Shown in pieces: positions 11,801 to 18,014 of a stretch of DNA of 64,000 bases. The first letter of the stretch is position 1. Every line of letters begins with the position of its first letter. The stretch comes from Photobacterium kagoshimensis. GTDB lineage: Bacteria; Pseudomonadota; Gammaproteobacteria; Enterobacterales; Vibrionaceae. The notes under the pieces are model-generated. The model saw only the letters and a list, made by a program, of their open reading frames with translations, was not told the origin of the DNA and did no database searches. Both the position numbers and the translations under genes were made by a program. Where the stretch lies: positions 186,001 to 250,000 of the forward strand of contig NZ_JAKJSO010000015.1 in assembly GCF_050337045.1 (NCBI RefSeq). Reading direction: 5' to 3'.

Positions 11801-12146
11801 TCATGATTGGCAGAATAAGGATGATTTTTCTAATGCTTACGAAGTGTGGCTTGAGCATAAAACATCGATTAAGCCAAAATTTGTGTGCCATAGTAAAAGA
11901 AGCGATATAGCACATAGGCGTTTAATAACGTTATTGTTTGCATCTGGTAGGGTTGTCCAGCTTAAGCTAGATCAAGGTGTTGGTTATTGGCTGCTTAGTG
12001 ACCCGTACACTATATATTCAACTGTAAAATATGATTTTAACTCGGATCTACAGAACCAACTTGGTTTGTTGTCGAGTTTGGAGCGAGATTTATCAGTTAA
12101 AAATAGTGAAAGTTGGTCTACAGATATTACTTATCAGGAAAGGTAA
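5877..12146 (+). CDS. druE: DruE-like giant DEAH helicase with DUF1998 (Druantia type III)
   Basis: The signature ATPase of Druantia anti-phage systems. I place the start at the ATG at 5877, because AAGGA sits 7 bases upstream; a TTG at 5859 that overlaps the druH stop would add six residues. From the ATG the protein has 2089 residues. Helicase motifs are clear: Walker A with K129 (GTGSGKTE), DEAH 261-264, SAT 298-300, and motif VI QRAGRAGR 1120-1127. Several CxxC pairs, including a cluster around the segment coded at 7250-7400, suggest zinc binding inside the helicase core. A DUF1998-like module contains SGGAG at 1652-1656 followed by the cysteine cluster C1673, C1678, C1681, C1685, C1688. 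About 390 residues follow this module and are unassigned. The enzyme probably tracks on or unwinds phage DNA; no nuclease motif is visible. DISARM also has DUF1998 genes but there they are separate. Confidence 0.82.
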   Translation: MTRYFSELVEQSISRAQESTLSVLGITNPALRTHLSQQMSANCGEGEAFLAPPLFEHTFGWEFADPTFEELKGSLLSEAVVNALDDESNGRYRFEARFNPFKHQLEAWNTLLADEAQSAIVTSGTGSGKTECFMVPVLEDLYREYRQKRSPLVGVRALFLYPLNALINSQQERLDAWTQHFDEGIRYCLYNGNTENSEKKVRKAQMERPNEVMSRELMRKAPAPILVTNGTMLEYMLVRQVDAPIIERSRQEKSLRWIVLDEAHTYVGSQAAELSLQLRRVLQAFGVEAKNVRFVATSATIAGADANEQLKHYLADLAGVSTDQVKVIDGRRVIPDVDFIDGDESSLEQLELIEPKGEADKKGKKKADPEVSAARFHAIQSSTLAHAIRDVVVNSKKPLTLLEINHQVSVQLNQRLLPQSEMLRWLDLLTGTKPNVSKEAFLKVRAHFFQRMTNGLWSCIDKNCACKKNTILEGGWPFGYVYTVQRQKCDCGAPILELSFCTECNEPHLMGRDKKGMLAQWNGSAGDEFSLQHESFDDDEPAVQDLDASSSLPEIFASKLDKESFYAQTKIGEDCRIATLENNGYELTHDITSEQVCCDCGFSGFNGSSPFRRAMLGAPFYIANVVPTLLEYCPDISESDSALGPLSLPARGRRLITFTDSRQGTARLSVRMQQEAERSMLRGAVVEVLRERQFAQPENINQPVEGVDAAALLEQAKILRGMGMNGPAEELEAKAKELESGTSSPKLATLTWQSMVSELASKSDFKGAMLQYNQYMSPEVFKSTDGSLKLADLLLFREFARRPKRQNSSETQGLISIDYLGLKNIKRSPKRWEEFGLTLQDWLDFIRVSLDFYVRENSFLRIEEDGWRKWVGSRFSSKDLIPPSSEENDEMRIKKWPQIRGVVLNRLAKLLVLGSGVDVETNYGKDIVNDWLRLAWLDLTDNAKILKSDNKKFALNRESIVFSLSEKAYVCPVTNKLLSCAFKGFTPYLPRKIDDVDAYRCEEVALPHIWEFEADQLDYQKALTKIRTQVKEDHKVTRLRERNLWTDINDRAVEGGLYYRTAEHSAQQSAERLNDYEDLFKKGKINVLNCSTTMEMGVDIGGITAVVMNNVPPHPANYLQRAGRAGRSKESRAISYTLCKGNPHDQQVFANPKWPFVTQIPAPYVAFNSDRLVQRHVNSLLLSLFLKHSIGTTTTEKTSLNLEWFYLPQGDSVCDHFLAWLSCDSHEWDSDVSSLVRGTVLANSQPNLLRQQACTSIAQLKDKWFKEYHYLERELKTAGVDTPYAYRLGIEKIRLGKEYLLRELASKAFLPGYGFPTDVVNFDNNNVEDFMREKERKRTKKEEREDNVSRFRGLPSRNLAVAIREYAPGAEIVLDGRVFRSGGVALHWHNVSDTGATEAQKFDLAWRCDCCGQTGYETEVSAASLDMNCTNPNCGAPIKKRHIRQVLQPTGFATDFYYSPTNDISMQKFIPVESAWVSAGKANPIPLPNSNMGYMLSTTEGTVFNHTSGANGTGYALCLCCGRAESLTRNGDYPKELNPNDPHRPLKAAKKDKTGEGKVACDGSGTLMKDIHLGCHAKTDVFELVLKHPISNEYIPDSTDGRVIATTLSVALRSALAEALGISTSELGYAVRPAIVENGIPAMAIQIYDSISGGAGFASSANRHIQSLLTKMCTNLQCDKCDSGCSECLLESDTRHDVDLIDSAIASTWLGKAFLMFNQLPKELAAFVGGEYQPTSIALTLRNEINHGASSIILWLSDNVAEWDLTHPNFKRAIITYLSSDNLNVTLVVPQKDLEHDVQEELWLLQKMGVILAIGQCSKSQVAVQVIKADKVVTVATSESLNMCPGVNWHCANGIVVLSQVEPKQVTSCFDITFDYQNNSINDSIEVDRQLNGKLTNFGDAFWMTLFKRDQALLKLLSNNELISISYSDRYIQSPSSLLLIGQLISALCKVKKEVSSITIETLYHEKDRSGRMLHHDWQNKDDFSNAYEVWLEHKTSIKPKFVCHSKRSDIAHRRLITLLFASGRVVQLKLDQGVGYWLLSDPYTIYSTVKYDFNSDLQNQLGLLSSLERDLSVKNSESWSTDITYQER

Positions 12147-12150
12147 TACG

Positions 12151-12180
12151 TATATGCACTCATTGTTTTGAGTGCATATA
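12151..12180. repeat. Perfect 12-bp inverted repeat between druE and the downstream genes
   Basis: TATATGCACTCA at 12151-12162 and TGAGTGCATATA at 12169-12180 pair perfectly over a 6-base loop. It starts 4 bases after the druE stop and ends 28 bases before the next start. No T-tract follows, so it is not a standard intrinsic terminator. It may be an operator, an mRNA-stability hairpin or a partial attenuator. Confidence 0.8.
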
Positions 12181-12208
12181 AATAGCGAATGTAACTTGAG
12201 GTCGATTT

Positions 12209-13012
12209 ATGAGGCTTGATTTAGATACTAGTGAGTTGCACTCATCAAATGGTGAATTATTAGCTGAGTTTGATGGCTATGTGCATAATAATTGGGATGC
12301 ATTATCTTGGACAAAAAGTGAATTTGTTAGGTTTTGTGGCGTGTGCCAAAAAGAAGTGCTGAATATTACCAGTTTTAGTGAGCCCCAAATTAAAGCTTTA
12401 TTGCAATTAAAGCCTGATGTTTGCATTTATTTTGATGAGAATAAGCTGTGTGAATCTATCGAAGTAGTTGGTGACTTTGAAGAAAACGTTGAGAAGTGTC
12501 ATTCCTGCAATAATGACAATGCTCCCGTTATTGTCGCAGCTCGCGATCTTGAGGCGATGACGCGAGCGGAGCAAATGGGCTATAAGCTGGCAATTGTTGC
12601 TGTTGATATACTGACTGCACCGTCAAGGACTGTAAGGTTAAGTAAAAATATGTGTGGGGGATATGAAGTATCTTCTGTATTTGAAGAAAATAGTTCTGAA
12701 GTTGATACTATTACTCCTCATATTGATAGCGTTGCTGAATGTATGCTGGTTAAGTTGGCTGGGTCGTCATTATCTGAGGTTAATAAAACAACCAATAGTC
12801 AGCTTTTAATTAACAGTTACCATCCATTTTTAGCATATATCATCCCTCCTGAAATAAAGGATGGAACACGTGTTTATTTAACTGATATTATAGACAATAT
12901 AGCGGATGAACGTTGGCCTGAAAATTATCAACCTCGTTTGAATTCAGGGTACGCAATGTATGTTGGAAATACTCTTCTTCTCGAAAATCCACATCCTATT
13001 GAATTAGACTGA
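12209..13012 (+). CDS. Uncharacterised protein with two CxxC pairs, downstream of druE
   Basis: I do not recognise this 267-residue protein. It has no signal peptide or membrane segment. C43-x-x-C46 and C97-x-x-C100 could form a four-cysteine zinc ribbon in the N-terminal third; the rest reads as an alpha/beta protein with no catalytic signature. The start is well supported by TTGAGGT six bases upstream of the ATG. It begins 62 bases behind druE in the same direction, and is followed after 17 bases by a metallophosphoesterase gene, so it heads a three-gene unit that may be cotranscribed with druHE or driven separately after the inverted repeat at 12151-12180. Function is unknown; a regulatory or nucleic-acid-binding role is only a guess from the cysteines. 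Confidence 0.7.
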   Translation: MRLDLDTSELHSSNGELLAEFDGYVHNNWDALSWTKSEFVRFCGVCQKEVLNITSFSEPQIKALLQLKPDVCIYFDENKLCESIEVVGDFEENVEKCHSCNNDNAPVIVAARDLEAMTRAEQMGYKLAIVAVDILTAPSRTVRLSKNMCGGYEVSSVFEENSSEVDTITPHIDSVAECMLVKLAGSSLSEVNKTTNSQLLINSYHPFLAYIIPPEIKDGTRVYLTDIIDNIADERWPENYQPRLNSGYAMYVGNTLLLENPHPIELD

Positions 13013-13029
13013 ATAAGTAAGGAATTATA

Positions 13030-14412
13030 TTGGTAACTACTATGGCATTAAAAGCATCAACGGAAATGTTATTCTTTATTGGAGATATTCACGGCCAGAA
13101 TGACAAATTGGATAGCCTTCTTATTGAAGCTGACTTTTTGTATGAAGATAGGGCGTTGAGTAGTTATGCTCACAGTCAAATTGTTTTTCTTGGTGATTTG
13201 ATTGATAACAAGCTAGGGAATGGCGCTGAGCATATTGCCACGTTACAAAAGGTAAAGGCGTTAGTTGATGCTGGTGATGCATTCTGTGTAATGGGAAATC
13301 ATGAGTTTAATGCGATTGGTTGGATGCTACAAAAAGCGAATGGTGAGTATTGTCGGAGCCACACTAAAGCTGGCAATGTAAAGCAGCATCAGTTGTTTTT
13401 AGATCAGGTTGTAGAAAATAGCGAAGAACATCACTATTGGGTTAATTGGTTTAAATCTTTACCTCTTCTACTTGATTTCGAAACGGTAAGGTGTATTCAT
13501 GCTTGTTGGGATCAAGATTCCGTAGATAAACTAAAACCGTACCTGAATGCTGATAATTCATTGAAAGATGAATATTGGTATGATGCTTTTGATTCTTCAC
13601 ACGAGCTTTATCAGCTGTGTGAAACCTTATTAAAAGGCCCTGAAATTGAGCTACCTGAGGGCTATTCGTTTAATGATAAGAATGGTGTTGAACGTCGTCA
13701 CCTCCGTGTGGGTTGGTGGAAATCTTATGCTGAAACTTATCAGCAAATCGGTATTGTTCAACCTAGCGAGCGCAAGCATATCCCTGACTTACCGTTGCCA
13801 TCTGAGTTGCAAGGTAAAAACATTGAAGTTCCAGTAGTGGTTGGTCATTATACGTTACCACCCCCACCGAATACGTTACCAAAACCGCTAAGCGAAAGTG
13901 TTATATGTGTCGACTATAACGCAGCTAGCAAAGATGGTAAGTTAGTCGGTTATTTTATGTCGCTAGACGATGACGAAGATGAGCTTTCAACAAGGGTCTC
14001 AGAAGAAAATTTTGTGTTTTGCGATGCGCCTGATATTAGTAGTCATATAGATTTTGGCACTTTTGAAATAATGGCGTCCTATATTGATAGCTTGGCTCAT
14101 TTGAATAATGAGCCTTCAGAAGTAACTGAAAAATTGGCTATTCATGTCCAGAATACCTTGCTTGTTGATTGGGATCCGTTATACGTGGGTAGTTGTGAGG
14201 AATTAGCCGATGAATATGATGCATATGTGAATGATGCAATTACATTAATTCAAGCAGAAAAGCCTAAAGAGTTAGCCGCATATTTATTTATTGCTGAAAC
14301 GATCATTATTGGTAAAGATGCCAGTAACCATGTCCGTACCAAATGCCAGCGTATTGCCCATGAGCTAGTTTGTGAGTGGAAAAGCTTGAATAATGTAGTC
14401 GGTGGAAAGTGA
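13030..14412 (+). CDS. PPP-type metallophosphoesterase in the defence island
   Basis: A 460-residue predicted metallophosphatase of the calcineurin/PP2A-like superfamily. The metal-binding signature is complete at the N terminus: GDIHG 18-22, GDLID 55-59, GNHE 89-92, then an HACWD segment and a later VVGHY segment that can supply the remaining histidines. Substrate could be a phosphoprotein, a dinucleotide or another nucleotide; the sequence does not decide. About 130 residues at the C terminus lie beyond the catalytic fold, are acidic and helical, and have no assignment. A TTG start is chosen because TAAGGAA ends 6 bases upstream; the next ATG at 13042 would lie 18 bases from it. The stop overlaps the start of the next gene in GTGA. 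It belongs to the unit behind druE. Confidence 0.8.
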   Translation: MVTTMALKASTEMLFFIGDIHGQNDKLDSLLIEADFLYEDRALSSYAHSQIVFLGDLIDNKLGNGAEHIATLQKVKALVDAGDAFCVMGNHEFNAIGWMLQKANGEYCRSHTKAGNVKQHQLFLDQVVENSEEHHYWVNWFKSLPLLLDFETVRCIHACWDQDSVDKLKPYLNADNSLKDEYWYDAFDSSHELYQLCETLLKGPEIELPEGYSFNDKNGVERRHLRVGWWKSYAETYQQIGIVQPSERKHIPDLPLPSELQGKNIEVPVVVGHYTLPPPPNTLPKPLSESVICVDYNAASKDGKLVGYFMSLDDDEDELSTRVSEENFVFCDAPDISSHIDFGTFEIMASYIDSLAHLNNEPSEVTEKLAIHVQNTLLVDWDPLYVGSCEELADEYDAYVNDAITLIQAEKPKELAAYLFIAETIIIGKDASNHVRTKCQRIAHELVCEWKSLNNVVGGK

Positions 14413-14726
14413 GTCATTATCAAGCCCGAAAAGAACAAGCGCGCTTGTTACGTTTAACGTGTCAAGAAGAGAGCTTAGTTAATTATGGTACACATGATGC
14501 GAAAGAGGCGGTTAAGCTGTGTCTAGAGCGTGATTTTCCACGGAAAGAGGTGTATCACAAAGGGCATGATCTTATTGTATGTCACCCGATAAATGAGCTT
14601 CTGACGCTACGTGTGTATCATGATGGTGAGATAGCTGTTCCTGATCGTGGCACGTTTCCTAATTATCAGCAATGGCTAACTTGGTACAAAGGAAATAGCG
14701 GGAATCTGGCGAATAATGAGCGATAA
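14409..14726 (+). CDS. Uncharacterised 105-residue protein, translationally coupled to the phosphoesterase
   Basis: A small, charged, soluble protein that I do not recognise. Its GTG start overlaps the TGA stop of the metallophosphoesterase gene (GTGA), which indicates coupled translation and suggests that the two products work in stoichiometry. The N-terminal ~45 residues are helical and rich in Arg/Glu (ARKEQARLLRL); the C-terminal half looks like short beta strands. No DNA-binding or catalytic motif is visible. A strong hairpin terminator follows the stop, so it is the last gene of the island unit. Confidence 0.6.
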   Translation: MSHYQARKEQARLLRLTCQEESLVNYGTHDAKEAVKLCLERDFPRKEVYHKGHDLIVCHPINELLTLRVYHDGEIAVPDRGTFPNYQQWLTWYKGNSGNLANNER

Positions 14727-14741
14727 CTTTATTTTAAATTT

Positions 14742-14769
14742 ATAGCCCTTTTACTAACAGGGCTATTTT
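14742..14769. terminator. Intrinsic terminator closing the defence-island unit
   Basis: An 8-bp perfect stem (ATAGCCCT/AGGGCTAT), 9-base loop, then TTTTA on the plus strand. It lies between two convergent genes and may serve both. Confidence 0.75.
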
Positions 14770-14797
14770 ATTACTCATAAATAAGATTAGCCGCGAC

Positions 14798-15337
14798 TTA
14801 TCGCTCTCCCACAGGGATCATAATGTGGACGTAAGGGGTATCTTTCCACATCACATAAGGGCCACCGTTATGTGGGTCAACGGGGAGCGAATCCAGTAAG
14901 CTTTGATCGGGGGTGATGATCATTAGGTGCGGGCCTTCTTTAACCCACTGGTTTTCTTCAGTTTCACCTTCTGCATAAGGGTCGATGTTACTTGCCCCTT
15001 GATCGCCTGCCAGCATATAAGAAATACCGATAGTCTTAGCTTGGAAAGGTTTTTTGTTTATCCATGCATCAGCCCATTCCATCCAAGCTTCGTCCATACA
15101 CATAGGTGCTTTGCCTTCGAGCTGTGGAGGCGTTGGGAAGCAGGTGTAGCGACTATCACCTTTTTGCAGAACATTTTTTTCCCAGTCCAGCACTGTGACT
15201 TTCTCTTTCAACGTCGGTGGCGCGGCACTGAGTGCATCTTCTAGCATTTCTTTTGGACTACTATCAGCGGCGTAGAGATTACAAGATAGCCCTGCCAACA
15301 GCGTACTGGTAAGTAAGATATTTAGTTTTGTATTCAT
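14798..15337 (-). CDS. Predicted secreted protein of unknown function
   Basis: A 179-residue protein with a clear Sec signal peptide: Lys at position 4, a hydrophobic core (LLTSTLLAGLSCNLYA) and a likely cut after Ala at about residue 24. The mature part is ~155 residues, acidic and Pro/Trp-rich, and contains repeated short loops such as GDQGASNIDPYAEG. Two cysteines (in YTCFP and APMCMD) could form a disulfide in the periplasm. I recognise it only as a proteobacterial periplasmic protein of unknown role. It is monocistronic and converges on the defence-island unit, so it likely marks the island edge. Confidence 0.7.
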   Translation of the reverse strand: MNTKLNILLTSTLLAGLSCNLYAADSSPKEMLEDALSAAPPTLKEKVTVLDWEKNVLQKGDSRYTCFPTPPQLEGKAPMCMDEAWMEWADAWINKKPFQAKTIGISYMLAGDQGASNIDPYAEGETEENQWVKEGPHLMIITPDQSLLDSLPVDPHNGGPYVMWKDTPYVHIMIPVGER

Positions 15338-15596
15338 AATTCATCTTCGGATTTTATCCGCCTTGAAAAGAACGCACTTAATTATAGGTGACGCTGTCAC
15401 TCCTGCATGGCGAAGCGCTAACTATCTCTAGAATTGCCGTTAACATGACTGCATGGAAGTAGAATAGTGCTTATTAAAGAGTGTGTTACCTCTTACATCT
15501 AGTTGCTTGGGAAATTAATTGATGCAACACGAATAGTTAAATGTACCTTCATTAACAAATGCATTATGGTGTCGCTGAATATTGTTGGAGATTGTA

Positions 15597-16985
15597 ATGA
15601 AGCCGCAAACTGTCTTGGCCAGTGTCGCATTAGTGATCGCGCTGGGCTCCTTAGAAAAAAGTATTGTGACAACGCCTCTACCTATTATTGGTAAAGAGCT
15701 AGGTGCTGGCCAAGCACTGACTTGGGTGATTACTGCATACTTATTAGCAGCAACTGCTGTGCTGCCTGTTTATGGCAAATTAAGCGACATCTTTGGGCGT
15801 GTCCGCATGCTAAATATTGGTATTGTTCTTTTTGTTTTAGGTTCTATCGCTTGTGGTTTAGCACAAGATTTACCGAGCTTAATTGCGGGGCGCGTATTGC
15901 AAGGTGTTGGTGGCGGTGGCCTATTAGCGCTTGCTTTTACCGTGATTGCGGATTGTATTCCTGCAAGAGATGTGGGGAAATATCAAGGTTATATTTCTGC
16001 TGTCTATGCAGTATCAAGTATTGCTGGGCCATTACTTGGTGGTTTCTTTGCTGAGCATGCCGATTGGCGTTGGGTCTTTTGGATTAACTTGCCGTTAGGT
16101 GCATTGGCAATGTGGTTGGTGAACAGAAATTTATCCCACTTAAGTAAAGGTAGACGCTCTTCATTTGACTGGTTGGGTGCTGGCTTATTGATGTTGTTGT
16201 CTACTGTGTTGTTGCTAGTGGTATCGCCAGAATCAACTATCAGCAATTATATTCTTGTTCCTGTTTTACTTGTTGCGACTTTGCTTTTAGTCTTGGTTGA
16301 GCGCAAACAGACAGATCCTATTTTGCCAGCTCGTTTGGTTCACCTTGATGGTTATATGATGAGTGTTGGTTTGATGATGCTGTCGCAGTTGCTAATGTTT
16401 GCTGTACTGGTCTATTTACCCCTACAGATGCAGTGGCAAAAGCAGATGACAGCATCTGAAAGCGGTATGTTGATGATGATCTTCATGTTCAGCATCACAA
16501 TAGGAGCGTTTAGTAGCGGAAAGCTGATTGCACGTAGGGGGAAATATAAACCGTTCGTTGTGGTCGGTTTTTTGCTGGCTGCGATTGCGTTATGGATTTT
16601 ACACAGTGATCAGTATGTATCGCTTGCTCTTGGGCTCGCAGGTTTGGGGCTTGGCTTTACCATCCCATCGCTCAGTGTCGTGGTACAAAATGTGTTGCCA
16701 CCGGCTGATCGTGGTATAGGGATGTCGATGTTCAGTTATGGGCGTGAACTTGGCGGAGCGATTGGCGTTGCATTTTGTTCAGCACTTTTTCATTTTCAGT
16801 TATCAAAATCGTCAACCAGTGCAGTGGTAAATATTGATGGCCATAGTCAAACGTCGCTCGCTGATTTTTCTTCTGCTCAACTAGCCGAAGGCTTTAACTT
16901 TATTTATGGTGGAATGGCGATTGTTGCTGTGATAGCGCTAGTGCTGACTTTACTTATGCTACGGCATCAGTCATTAGATAATTAA
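15597..16985 (+). CDS. MFS multidrug-type exporter, DHA2 (14-helix) family
   Basis: A 462-residue inner-membrane transporter. It has about 14 hydrophobic helices and MFS signatures: the loop motif GKLSDIFGRVR after helix 2 and a glycine-rich GRVLQGVGGGG segment at helix 4-5. It is like EmrB/QacA-type proton-driven drug exporters, slightly shorter than the usual ~500 residues. The ATG at 15597 is preferred because GGAG lies 7 bases upstream; an in-frame TTG at 15582 would overlap that ribosome binding site. No membrane-fusion (EmrA-like) partner gene is adjacent, so it may act alone. The substrate is unknown. A strong terminator follows. Confidence 0.88.
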   Translation: MKPQTVLASVALVIALGSLEKSIVTTPLPIIGKELGAGQALTWVITAYLLAATAVLPVYGKLSDIFGRVRMLNIGIVLFVLGSIACGLAQDLPSLIAGRVLQGVGGGGLLALAFTVIADCIPARDVGKYQGYISAVYAVSSIAGPLLGGFFAEHADWRWVFWINLPLGALAMWLVNRNLSHLSKGRRSSFDWLGAGLLMLLSTVLLLVVSPESTISNYILVPVLLVATLLLVLVERKQTDPILPARLVHLDGYMMSVGLMMLSQLLMFAVLVYLPLQMQWQKQMTASESGMLMMIFMFSITIGAFSSGKLIARRGKYKPFVVVGFLLAAIALWILHSDQYVSLALGLAGLGLGFTIPSLSVVVQNVLPPADRGIGMSMFSYGRELGGAIGVAFCSALFHFQLSKSSTSAVVNIDGHSQTSLADFSSAQLAEGFNFIYGGMAIVAVIALVLTLLMLRHQSLDN

Positions 16986-17021
16986 CGGTTTAAGCTCAGT
17001 TTAAAATCATATCAAATAGAT

Positions 17022-17045
17022 AGGCGTGCGTGGCACGCCTTTTTC
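17022..17045 (+). terminator. Intrinsic terminator after the MFS gene
   Basis: Stem AGGCGTGC/GCACGCCT with loop GTG, followed by five T. This is a textbook rho-independent terminator. Confidence 0.9.
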
Positions 17046-17150
17046 GTACTGGTGTGTTGTGTCTTGTTAAGGCAGAATACTTGCTTTCAAAATGACAGTT
17101 TTATCATTGTAATATTGTATCTGTCTGTTTTTGCAGGAAAAGAGGTTTTC

Positions 17151-17912
17151 ATGTCCTGGTCCGATTGGCCATTTATTGTGTCGAGCGTGTTTTCTCAGCT
17201 CGCGATTGGTGCATTTATTTCGTTAGGTTGTGTGATTTTAAGTGGCAAACTTTGTTTTGGGCAGAGTGACCGCGTTCATCGAACTATGCCTGCATTATGG
17301 TTAATGCTATTTATTTCCCTGATTTTGCGTGAAGGTAACCTGATGTTAATGCAGGAACATTCACCATACTCACTGACGAATGAAGTGCTGCTTGCGATTG
17401 TGTTCTTTGGCTTTGCGATTTGCTATTGGTTTGTAGAGAAGGGGTTGTTGGCTACGGATGGATTCCGTAAAATCTTACTCATTAATGTCATGGTGCTGGG
17501 CATTGCTTATCTGGTGAATGGCTTTGTTATTCGTTCGACACACTGGTTGGTGGTTTCTCACTTTATGGTTACTACTCTGGTCGGTGGTATGATGCTGGCG
17601 CATGCCGCTTTAGTGAGAGCAAAGCACAAGGTTGAAGCCATTGATCGTATTTTACCGTTAGGTGGAATGGCACTGGCGATTATCTGTTTTATAACGGGAG
17701 TTAGCCAGCTTGGTGATCTTGAAGCCTTAATTGAAACGCATAATCAAACTGGGCCTTTGATTGCTCAAATCATTAGTCTTGGTTTATTAGTGGCAGCGGT
17801 AGGGGTTTGGTTAATGCCTCTGATTACACGATCTAAGCCTGTGCAAGGTGTCATGACGTTCGCGCTATTATTGATTTTTGTATCGTCATTGTTTGCTGGT
17901 GTGGGTGTATAG
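17151..17912 (+). CDS. DmsC-like membrane anchor protein (orphan)
   Basis: A 253-residue integral membrane protein with about eight hydrophobic helices. Sequence features such as FSQLAIGAFISLGC at the N terminus and the general layout fit the DmsC family, which anchors DMSO reductase catalytic subunits to the inner membrane and oxidises menaquinol. I place the start at the ATG at 17151 with AAGAGG about 9 bases upstream; the frame is open further upstream from 17052, but that stretch lies in the terminator-proximal spacer and looks non-coding. There is no DmsA or DmsB gene next to it, so the partner is encoded elsewhere or the protein has another quinone-linked role. It is flanked by terminators on both sides and is thus its own unit. 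Confidence 0.75.
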   Translation: MSWSDWPFIVSSVFSQLAIGAFISLGCVILSGKLCFGQSDRVHRTMPALWLMLFISLILREGNLMLMQEHSPYSLTNEVLLAIVFFGFAICYWFVEKGLLATDGFRKILLINVMVLGIAYLVNGFVIRSTHWLVVSHFMVTTLVGGMMLAHAALVRAKHKVEAIDRILPLGGMALAIICFITGVSQLGDLEALIETHNQTGPLIAQIISLGLLVAAVGVWLMPLITRSKPVQGVMTFALLLIFVSSLFAGVGV

Positions 17913-17950
17913 CTGAACAGTATCGATATTAAAAATAAGTAAAATTACAG

Positions 17951-17978
17951 AGGCGGTGCTAAATAGCATCGCCTTTTT
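17951..17978. terminator. Intrinsic terminator after the DmsC-like gene
   Basis: Stem AGGCGGTGCT/AGCATCGCCT (one G-T pair), loop AAAT, then a run of T. It lies between convergent genes and may serve both. Confidence 0.85.
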
Positions 17979-18014
17979 ACGTTTTATTCTTGCTCGTTTA
18001 TTCCCGCGTGCAAC

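Noticed and set aside
5877..12146. Reading the helicase gene as part of a DISARM system
   Set aside because: In DISARM the helicase (DrmA) and the DUF1998 protein (DrmB) are separate genes with a methylase. Here both parts are on one ~2090-residue chain next to a ~1100-residue partner, and no methylase is present.
15503..15694. 63-codon frame upstream of and overlapping the MFS gene
   Set aside because: It overlaps the well-supported start of the MFS gene in another frame and has no family-like sequence.
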